Made by a program: the position numbers and the translations under genes. The notes beneath the pieces are model-generated. The model was given only the letters and a program-made list of their open reading frames with translations. It was not told the origin of the DNA and did not search any database. Below, one piece after another: positions 1 to 3,782 of a stretch of DNA of 7,996 nt. Location of the stretch: the NCBI GenBank assembly GCA_050873965.1, contig JBNMJS010000080.1:1-7996 (forward strand), given 5' to 3'. Position 1 is the stretch's first letter. Every line of letters starts with the position of its first letter. The stretch comes from UBA2883 sp050873965. Its GTDB lineage: Bacteria; Cyanobacteriota; Vampirovibrionia; Gastranaerophilales; Gastranaerophilaceae.

Positions 1-8
1 ATATTATC

Positions 9-212
9 ATGTCTGAAAATATTGAAGGTCAATTTGAAATAAGGTTGATTGCTAGTGCTAACATAATTACAGGACGACAAATTCAACAATTAGCCGATGA
101 AATATCTCAAAGCATAAATCACAATATAAGCAATTTGTCTTTAGTAGAACAAGGTAGAAATGATTTATGTGGAGGGCAAATGATAAGGTATATAATGACC
201 TATGATTACTAA
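9..212 (+). CDS. Hypothetical small protein, possibly only the C-terminal part
   Basis: This reads as 67 codons from an ATG eight bases into the window to TAA. The frame is open to the window edge upstream (codons ATT ATC before the ATG), so the gene may start further left and the true start cannot be decided; no ribosome site can be seen in the eight bases available. The predicted product is hydrophilic with a mixed helix/strand look, a helical stretch around residues 22-38 (GRQIQQLADEISQS) and a strand-like end (GGQMIRYIMTYDY). It has no membrane segment and no motif I recognise. Its stop codon directly abuts the stop of the minus-strand recombinase remnant (212/213). I cannot assign a function. 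Confidence 0.45.
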   Translation: MSENIEGQFEIRLIASANIITGRQIQQLADEISQSINHNISNLSLVEQGRNDLCGGQMIRYIMTYDY

Positions 213-404
213 TTATAAGTCATATGTACCAAATTTAATTTTTTCTTGTGGTTCAATAGCTTGTTTTACAATGTTGTTCAGCAAGTTTACGCACTTATCA
301 TTAACTTCCGGCAATAAATGGGTATACAAATCCATAGTCATAGTAATTGAAGAATGTCCTAACTGATGTTGAACATATTTCATCGGAGCACCGTTTGCTA
401 GCAG
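213..404 (-). pseudogene. Tyrosine recombinase (phage-type integrase), C-terminal fragment only
   Basis: Read on the minus strand this gives about 63 codons ending in TAA at 215-213. It contains the C-terminal catalytic signature of the tyrosine recombinases: LLANGAPMKYVQHQLGH, then SSITMTMDLYTHLLPEV. The box II His of LGH is at 354-356 and the nucleophile Tyr of DLYTH at 324-326 (complement). The tail after LLPEV is of normal length, so the 3' end is intact. Everything upstream of the LLANG stretch, including the core-binding domain, both catalytic Arg residues and the start codon, is missing. The reading frame runs into unrelated sequence at about 404, where a different recombinase gene begins in the opposite direction. 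It cannot encode an active enzyme. The homology call is secure; the breakpoint is placed within a few bases. Confidence 0.85.
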
Positions 405-942
405 GTGAATTATTAGACTTGACGTGGGATTACGTAGATTTTTGCAAAAACACTATTAGGATAAATAAACAGGTGCAAAGAAATAAAATTTTTAATCAAA
501 AAAGTGATAGCAAGACAATACTTGGTTTTATATATAATACCGAAACTAAAACATCAAACAGAATTATAAAAGTTATGCGACCATTAATGACAGCATTAAA
601 TAAATATAAAAAGGAACAAGATGTTTTGAAGAAAAATTAGGACAAGATTATTACACAAAACTAGACCTTGTATTTCCTCGACAAGATGGATATTTCACCG
701 ACTCAGGTACTTTTTTAGATGTATTTAGCAGAATACAAAATAAACTTGATATACCGCATAGAAACGTACACGCAATGAGACATACATTTGCTACAAGAGC
801 ATTAGAAAATGGAATGAAACCAATAGTAGTATCAAGATTGCTCGGACACGCAAGTATTCAAATCACAATGGATATCTACGGACATGTAATCCCAGATTTC
901 GCAGAACAAGAATTGGAGAAAATGGAGGAAATATATAAATAA
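401..942 (+). pseudogene. Tyrosine recombinase (integrase), 5'-truncated and frameshifted
   Basis: The catalytic half of a second integrase. It begins inside box I (AGELLDLTWDYVDF, then NNTIRINKQ-like CKNTIRINKQ), continues to a stop at 638-640, and resumes one frame over from about 624 (EEKLGQDYY) to the TAA at 940-942. The second part holds HAMRHTFATRALENG (catalytic Arg codon 778-780), LLGHASIQITMDIYGH (Tyr nucleophile codon 877-879) and an ordinary C-terminus. One extra T in the TTTT run at 624-627 would restore a single frame, so a one-base deletion there is the likely lesion. The N-terminal half and the box I Arg are gone. An ATG at 347 opens this frame, but the residues between 347 and 400 are antisense of the neighbouring recombinase remnant and not part of the gene. 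The box II sequence differs clearly from the minus-strand fragment, so these are two different recombinases. Confidence 0.85.
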
Positions 943-947
943 TTTTA

Positions 948-956
948 TGTTAGAAT
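948..956 (+). promoter_or_regulatory. Possible extended -10 promoter for the plus-strand TIR gene
   Basis: TG-T-TAGAAT fits the extended -10 pattern (TGnTAnnnT) and lies between the end of the dead integrase and the TIR start at 977. No good -35 is seen upstream, as is usual for extended -10 promoters. Transcription would start near 963, giving a very short leader that still contains the weak AAAGAG ribosome site at 965-970. It is a pattern match only. Confidence 0.35.
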
Positions 957-976
957 AGTCAAACAAAGAGTATATT

Positions 977-1504
977 ATGTTAAAACGTAGTGAATTAAAT
1001 AAATATCAACATACAAAAGAATACAGATGTATCAATGAAGCCAGCGAAAGAAAATTATCTTCAAATTTAGGCAAACATTTTGATATTTTTATTTGTCATA
1101 CTTCTAAAGATTATAAAGAAATTATGCAATTAAAAGCATACTTTAAAATTAAAGAAAATAAAGAGGCTTATGTTGATTGGATAGACGACCCTGAATTAGA
1201 TAGAAGTGATATTAATGAAAAAACTGCTGCAAGACTTCAATTAAGAATGAAAAATTCTAACCAATTATATTTTGTTATATCTAAAAACTCATCTAATTCA
1301 AAATGGATGTCTTGGGAACTGGGCTATTTTAATGGTGAAAAAAGAAGAGAAAATATTTTAATATACCCAATTATTGATGAAGAAGATGAAGAAATTTTTA
1401 ACTTTATAGGACAAGAATATTTGAAGCTGTACAAAATAAAAGGAGTAAGCAAAGAATATTATACTGCAATGCAACTAAAATATTTACTAGATAAACTTAT
1501 CTAA
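977..1504 (+). CDS. Short TIR-domain protein, probable NAD+-cleaving immune protein
   Basis: A 175-residue protein that is essentially one TIR domain. The first strand and following loop are at residues 36-45 (DIFICHTSKD), a VDWIDDPELDR strand/loop at 66-76, and SSNSKWMSWELGYF at 105-118. In enzymatically active TIR domains the catalytic Glu sits in an S-x-W-x-x-x-E-L-like helix; here that is Glu114, so NAD hydrolase or cyclase chemistry is plausible. Residues 1-30 are a non-TIR lead-in and there is no membrane segment. A weak ribosome site AAAGAG (965-970) lies six bases before the ATG. It is clearly paralogous to the protein on 1506-2063 (shared RMKNSN, NSKWM.WELG and GQEYL.LY), with the loop residues FLSHS there replaced by FICHT here. 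The two genes converge with one base between stops. Bacterial TIR proteins of this kind function in anti-phage defence; the specific role here is inferred. Confidence 0.85.
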   Translation: MLKRSELNKYQHTKEYRCINEASERKLSSNLGKHFDIFICHTSKDYKEIMQLKAYFKIKENKEAYVDWIDDPELDRSDINEKTAARLQLRMKNSNQLYFVISKNSSNSKWMSWELGYFNGEKRRENILIYPIIDEEDEEIFNFIGQEYLKLYKIKGVSKEYYTAMQLKYLLDKLI

Positions 1505-1505
1505 A

Positions 1506-2063
1506 TTAGTGTACATATGGTTCTTGATTTTCATGCAACCAATTTTTAAAATTTACATATTTCGTATTAGTTTCATTAATCCATAACGTCTTTGTATTTT
1601 TCCCTTGTATTCTTTCTTCTGTAATATATGGATAAAGTGCCAAATATTCTTGCCCTTTAAAATCTTCATTATCACTATCGGTTATTGGTAAAATCGCAAT
1701 TTTAGAATTTTTCAAACCGTCAAAACACCCCAGTTCCCAAGGCATCCATTTAGAATTAGGACTATTCGATGAAGTGGCAAATATCATACTGTTTGAATTT
1801 TTCATACGCATTCTAATTAATTTTGCAGTATCTTTTGATACATCATCACGACTTAAAGTTTTGCCATCAGTTATCCAATCTACATATACTGAATATCCAT
1901 AACATTCAAGTATTCGTTTTAACTCTGCAATATATTCTTTGTCAGAATAACTATGTGATAAAAAAATATCGAATTTTGTATCTAAACTTACACAGTTTAG
2001 TGAATTTTTTACTATTGATTCACTAAGCGAATAGGTCTTTAATCTTGATTTTGTAAAAAACAT
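1506..2063 (-). CDS. Short TIR-domain protein, third gene of the TIR/membrane operon
   Basis: A 185-residue single TIR domain: DIFLSHSYSDKEYIAELK at residues 32-49, a long helix to YGYSVYVDWITDGKTLSRDD (55-74), RMRMKNSNSMIF (84-95), and NSPNSKWMPWELGCFDG (100-116) with candidate catalytic Glu110, then KIAILPIT and GQEYLALYPYI. This matches the widespread stand-alone TIR_2-type proteins in both length and motif order. The C-terminal 30 residues are extra relative to the plus-strand paralogue. The ribosome site AAGG (2074-2077, complement) lies inside the last codons of the upstream TIR gene, and only five bases separate the genes, so translation is probably coupled. The expected activity is NAD+ consumption or production of an ADP-ribose-type signal on infection. 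That is family knowledge, not shown here. Confidence 0.87.
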   Translation of the reverse strand: MFFTKSRLKTYSLSESIVKNSLNCVSLDTKFDIFLSHSYSDKEYIAELKRILECYGYSVYVDWITDGKTLSRDDVSKDTAKLIRMRMKNSNSMIFATSSNSPNSKWMPWELGCFDGLKNSKIAILPITDSDNEDFKGQEYLALYPYITEERIQGKNTKTLWINETNTKYVNFKNWLHENQEPYVH

Positions 2064-2068
2064 ATTAT

Positions 2069-2545
2069 TTAAACCTTAGTTCTTTGTTGAGCAGCTTCTT
2101 CAATCCACTTTCCAATATTATTATATCCATCATCTTTAAACCAATCATATACCTTAGGAGTTTCTGTTTCAGTTTTAGACCAATCCCATTTACTAAAAGG
2201 ATTTACTCCTTTATTAGAAACTTCCCCTTTTGCATTTTTTATATTATGGATATATATACCTAGAAGCCCATTACCTTTTTTATAACTAGATAAAATTTCG
2301 TAATTTATCCATTTTTTGTTATATGTGTCTTCTCCAATCAAAACAACTGTTACACTAGTACCATGCAATTGTTCATCAATCCATTCTCTAATTATAGAAT
2401 CATCTTTCTTTTTGACTTCCTCCCATTCTGCAGAATCGAAAAAGCCCGCACTTTGACACCCTTGACAAACCCAACTGTTTCTAACTACACTAGCACGCCA
2501 ATTATCATTTTTATATCTAAAGCTGAAAAAAGTTCTTCTTGCCAT
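2069..2545 (-). CDS. MTH538-type TIR-like protein (DUF1863, ThsB-like)
   Basis: A 158-residue protein of the MTH538 TIR-like family (pfam08937/DUF1863), to which Thoeris ThsB proteins belong. The family hallmarks are all present: the N-terminal RRTFFSFRYKNDNWRASVVRNSW (residues 3-25), AGFFDSAEWEEVKKK (33-47), an I-x-x-W-I-D-E-Q-L-x-G-T-S-V-T-V-V-L-I-G segment (52-71), KKWINYEI (77-84) with Glu83 as the candidate catalytic acid, and GNGLLGIYIHNIK (91-103). The length is normal for the family and no membrane segment is seen. A GGAG ribosome site (2553-2556, complement) is seven bases before the ATG, in the 15-base gap after the membrane-protein gene. In Thoeris, ThsB senses infection and makes a cyclic ADP-ribose signal for a separate effector. 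The usual ThsA effector (SIR2/SLOG) is absent here, so the partner is probably one of the flanking genes (inference). Confidence 0.88.
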   Translation of the reverse strand: MARRTFFSFRYKNDNWRASVVRNSWVCQGCQSAGFFDSAEWEEVKKKDDSIIREWIDEQLHGTSVTVVLIGEDTYNKKWINYEILSSYKKGNGLLGIYIHNIKNAKGEVSNKGVNPFSKWDWSKTETETPKVYDWFKDDGYNNIGKWIEEAAQQRTKV

Positions 2546-2560
2546 AATTCTACTCCATAT

Positions 2561-2977
2561 TTATCCAAAGCATTTATTTTTCAATAATACAACTAAAGTG
2601 GCAACCAATATTACAGTATATATTGGCCAAATTGATTTCGAAAACATTATCTTAAAAAGATTATCTACTCTTATGTTTTGTGTATTCATATCAAAACAAG
2701 AAACATTATCTGTTTCATTAATATAATCTTTTTGCACTAAACTATATAGTTTTCTATACTTTCTTTCTAATTGTAAATAGAAAGCATCTAATAGCCAAAA
2801 AACTATTATTGGAATATAAGCAATCCAAATAAAACAAATTTGATTTTTAAAATCAGCAAATATTAAAATAGCAGAAATTAAAGATACTGTCCAACTCTTT
2901 AATTGAAAAGAATTACTAGCCATTCTCGTAATAATATCCGCAATCATTTTTAAATGCTCTTTTTTATCTTCGTTCAT
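2561..2977 (-). CDS. Small three-helix membrane protein, first gene of the TIR operon
   Basis: A 138-residue protein with hydrophobic helices at about residues 28-42 (VSLISAILIFA), 47-66 (ICFIWIAYIPIIVFWLLDAF) and 116-133 (IWPIYTVILVATLVVLL). Before the first helix is an amphipathic stretch with I-I-x-R-M-A-x-N-S-F-x-L-K (15-27), and after the second is D-A-F-Y-L-Q-L-E-R-K-Y-R-K-L-Y (64-78), which would be a cytoplasmic helix. From memory, proteins with this N-S-F-x-L-K and FW-x-L-D-x-[FY]-YLQ-x-ER pattern are often found beside MTH538-type TIR genes; I know no family name that I can state safely. It lacks a macro, SLOG or STALD sensor domain. The start is supported by AGGAG (2987-2991, complement) nine bases upstream. 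The likely role, by context, is membrane effector or anchor of the TIR system. Confidence 0.75.
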   Translation of the reverse strand: MNEDKKEHLKMIADIITRMASNSFQLKSWTVSLISAILIFADFKNQICFIWIAYIPIIVFWLLDAFYLQLERKYRKLYSLVQKDYINETDNVSCFDMNTQNIRVDNLFKIMFSKSIWPIYTVILVATLVVLLKNKCFG

Positions 2978-2986
2978 ACATCTTTA

Positions 2987-3003
2987 CTCCTAACATTTAG
3001 GAG
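2987..3003 (-). promoter_or_regulatory. Hairpin that hides the operon's Shine-Dalgarno sequence
   Basis: The minus strand reads CTCCTAAATGTTAGGAG, a perfect 7-bp inverted repeat around a three-base loop. The right arm contains AGGAG, the ribosome site of the membrane-protein gene, and the left arm contains its exact complement CTCCT. In the mRNA the ribosome site would be paired, which would hold down translation of the operon. As DNA the same dyad could be a small operator. No function has been shown; the symmetry and placement are seen directly. Confidence 0.55.
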
Positions 3004-3047
3004 AACATAAAAATATTTAGTTGTCTATTGCCCAGTTGGATATTTTA

Positions 3048-3068
3048 ACAACACATTACACAACACAT
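3048..3068. repeat. Two 9-bp direct repeats at 12-bp period
   Basis: ACAACACAT occurs at 3048-3056 and again at 3060-3068, upstream of the minus-strand TIR operon and inside the right end of the putative element. It could be a protein-binding site for operon control or recombination, or chance in AT/AC-rich sequence. Confidence 0.4.
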
Positions 3069-3129
3069 GAACTTAACGAATTTTAATCATCCTAGTAAAA
3101 CAAAATAAATTCTCATAAAAACTAGTGCC

Positions 3130-3156
3130 AAGTCGTGGTAAATCGTGAAAAGTCGT
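3130..3156. repeat. Three AAGTCGT-type repeats at exact 10-bp period, next to the tRNA fragment
   Basis: AAGTCGT (3130-3136), AAATCGT (3140-3146) and AAGTCGT (3150-3156) repeat on the same face of the helix, ending 26 bases left of the tRNA-derived core. Short phased direct repeats beside an attachment core are the usual form of arm-type integrase or excisionase binding sites. The repeats are seen; the binding role is inferred. Confidence 0.5.
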
Positions 3157-3182
3157 TTGGGGTTGGGTAACAAGAGACTCTC

Positions 3183-3227
3183 CTCATAACCCGAAGGTCG
3201 TTGGTTCAAATCCAGCTCCCGCAACCA
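3183..3227 (+). other. Attachment-site core: 3' half of an initiator tRNA-fMet gene
   Basis: The sequence starts exactly at the anticodon loop CTCATAA (anticodon CAT), followed by the 3' anticodon stem CCCG, variable bases AAGGTC, a T arm (stem GTTGG/CCAGC at 3200-3204 and 3212-3216 around TTCAAAT), the 3' acceptor strand TCCCGCA (3217-3223), discriminator A and CCA (3225-3227). It closely follows bacterial initiator tRNA, including the run CTCATAACCCGAAGG. A 5' partner acceptor strand (TGCGGGA) and a D arm are absent upstream, and the four bases before the loop (TCTC) cannot pair with CCCG. It is therefore a half gene, not a functional tRNA. Crossing over in the anticodon loop is a known sublocation for tyrosine integrases. 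Confidence 0.85.
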
Positions 3228-3234
3228 TTTACAG

Positions 3235-3286
3235 AGGATTTAGTTAAGAGTTGTGTCCATTATGTGTCCACTAACTAAATCCTTTT
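3235..3286 (+). terminator. Rho-independent-type terminator after the tRNA fragment
   Basis: Arms AGGATTTAGTTA (3235-3246) and TAACTAAATCCT (3272-3283) are perfect 12-bp complements around a 25-base loop, and the right arm runs into TTTT (3283-3286). The position eight bases after the CCA suggests the original terminator of the tRNA gene. The loop holds two copies of TGTGTCCA (3252-3259 and 3263-3270). Confidence 0.7.
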
Positions 3287-3323
3287 ATTATGCATCGAAT
3301 CCTAATTATATAAATCAAGTTGA

Positions 3324-3536
3324 TTCAACGCATTCATTTTTACACCTGTTATTGAAGAGACACTGCACTTTTCTAAAAGTGTAGTAAAAGATTTAGGAAT
3401 GTTAGATATATAAGAGAATCTGCTGTTTTTGAAAATTCTAATATTTAAAAATATTGGAGAAACTGCTTATATCGGATATTCCGATATAAAACCCTCAGAT
3501 TTTAACAATGTACGTTTAAAAATTTTAAATCAATAA
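3324..3536 (+). pseudogene. Possible decayed small gene of unknown function
   Basis: Three frame segments read like one protein broken by small shifts: 3324-3413 gives TPVIEETLHFSKSVVKDLGM and ends in TAA, 3413-3448 gives ESAVFENSNI and ends in TAA, and 3453-3536 gives IGETAYIGYSDIKPSDFNNV, then RLKILNQ, and ends in TAA. The breaks fall in a TATATA run (about 3406-3412) and a TTT run (3444-3446), typical places for slippage. The residue make-up is protein-like rather than random, but there is no recognised family and no clear start codon. It could be chance reading of intergenic DNA. Confidence 0.3.
3467..3489. repeat. Perfect 10-bp inverted repeat with three-base centre
   Basis: TTATATCGGA (3467-3476) and TCCGATATAA (3480-3489) are exact complements around TAT. 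No T-run follows, so it is not an obvious terminator. It could be an operator or a hairpin, and it overlaps the third segment of the decayed reading frame. Confidence 0.5.
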
Positions 3537-3626
3537 ATTTGTTTTGTTGCATTTCTAACAAATTCTAATCAACCAAATAAATAAATTTGCATAAAAATTC
3601 AAAATTACAATTAAATCAATTACTAA

Positions 3627-3655
3627 TTGCCAAGTAACAAAAAATCTGATACAAT
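3627..3655 (+). promoter_or_regulatory. Near-consensus sigma-70 promoter for the RTX gene
   Basis: TTGCCA (3627-3632) and TACAAT (3650-3655) are separated by exactly 17 bases, each one or two bases from consensus. Transcription would begin near 3662 and give a leader of about 120 bases before the ATG at 3783. It is the best promoter match in the intergenic region. The bases from 3537 to 3626 show nothing else I can name. Confidence 0.7.
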
Positions 3656-3687
3656 AGCCAAATAATTATATTTAGGTGTGATATTAA

Positions 3688-3761
3688 TACAAGTTTATTA
3701 AAAAATTTTTCTATAAAAAATTTCTACTTTATAGAGGTATGTCTTTGTATATAAACTTGTA
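3688..3761 (+). promoter_or_regulatory. Nested hairpins in the RTX mRNA leader
   Basis: An outer perfect 11-bp pair, TACAAGTTTAT (3688-3698) with ATAAACTTGTA (3751-3761), encloses a perfect 7-bp pair, CTATAAA (3711-3717) with TTTATAG (3728-3734). The outer stem ends eight bases before the AAGGAG ribosome site (3770-3775), leaving it free. It may stabilise the message or respond to a signal. I see no match to a known riboswitch class. Confidence 0.5.
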
Positions 3762-3782
3762 ATAAATTTAAGGAGTTTCTTG

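Larger units (their letters stand above)
1..3227. mobile_element. Probable right end of an integrated genetic element (left end outside the window)
   Basis: The stretch carries two tyrosine-recombinase remnants and a block of TIR-type defence genes, and ends at a displaced 3' half of an initiator tRNA. Tyrosine-recombinase elements that integrate in a tRNA gene restore an intact tRNA at one end and leave a duplicated 3' fragment at the other. By that rule the element lies to the left of the fragment and chromosome to its right. The intact tRNA-fMet expected at the other end is not in the window, so the left boundary is unknown. The recombinase genes seen are broken, so the element is probably immobile by itself. 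The boundary at the tRNA fragment is well supported; the assignment of everything to its left to one element is inference. Confidence 0.5.

Noticed and set aside
347..400. Start codon and N-terminus of the plus-strand integrase at 347
   Set aside because: These bases encode, on the other strand, the conserved LGH region of a different recombinase; the plus-strand residues are an antisense by-product.
1823..2587. Plus-strand ORFs opposite the TIR operon (1823-2026 and 2363-2587)
   Set aside because: Both lie antisense to well-recognised TIR genes, have no ribosome site and have low-complexity translations.
3130..3156. CRISPR array
   Set aside because: The repeats are only seven bases at 10-bp period with three-base gaps; nothing in the window has CRISPR repeat or spacer lengths.
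3150..3227. A complete tRNA gene
   Set aside because: The 5' acceptor strand, D arm and 5' anticodon stem do not exist upstream; only the half from the anticodon loop to CCA is present.
3780..3782. TTG start for the RTX gene
   Set aside because: The ATG directly after it has better spacing to AAGGAG and is the more usual start codon.
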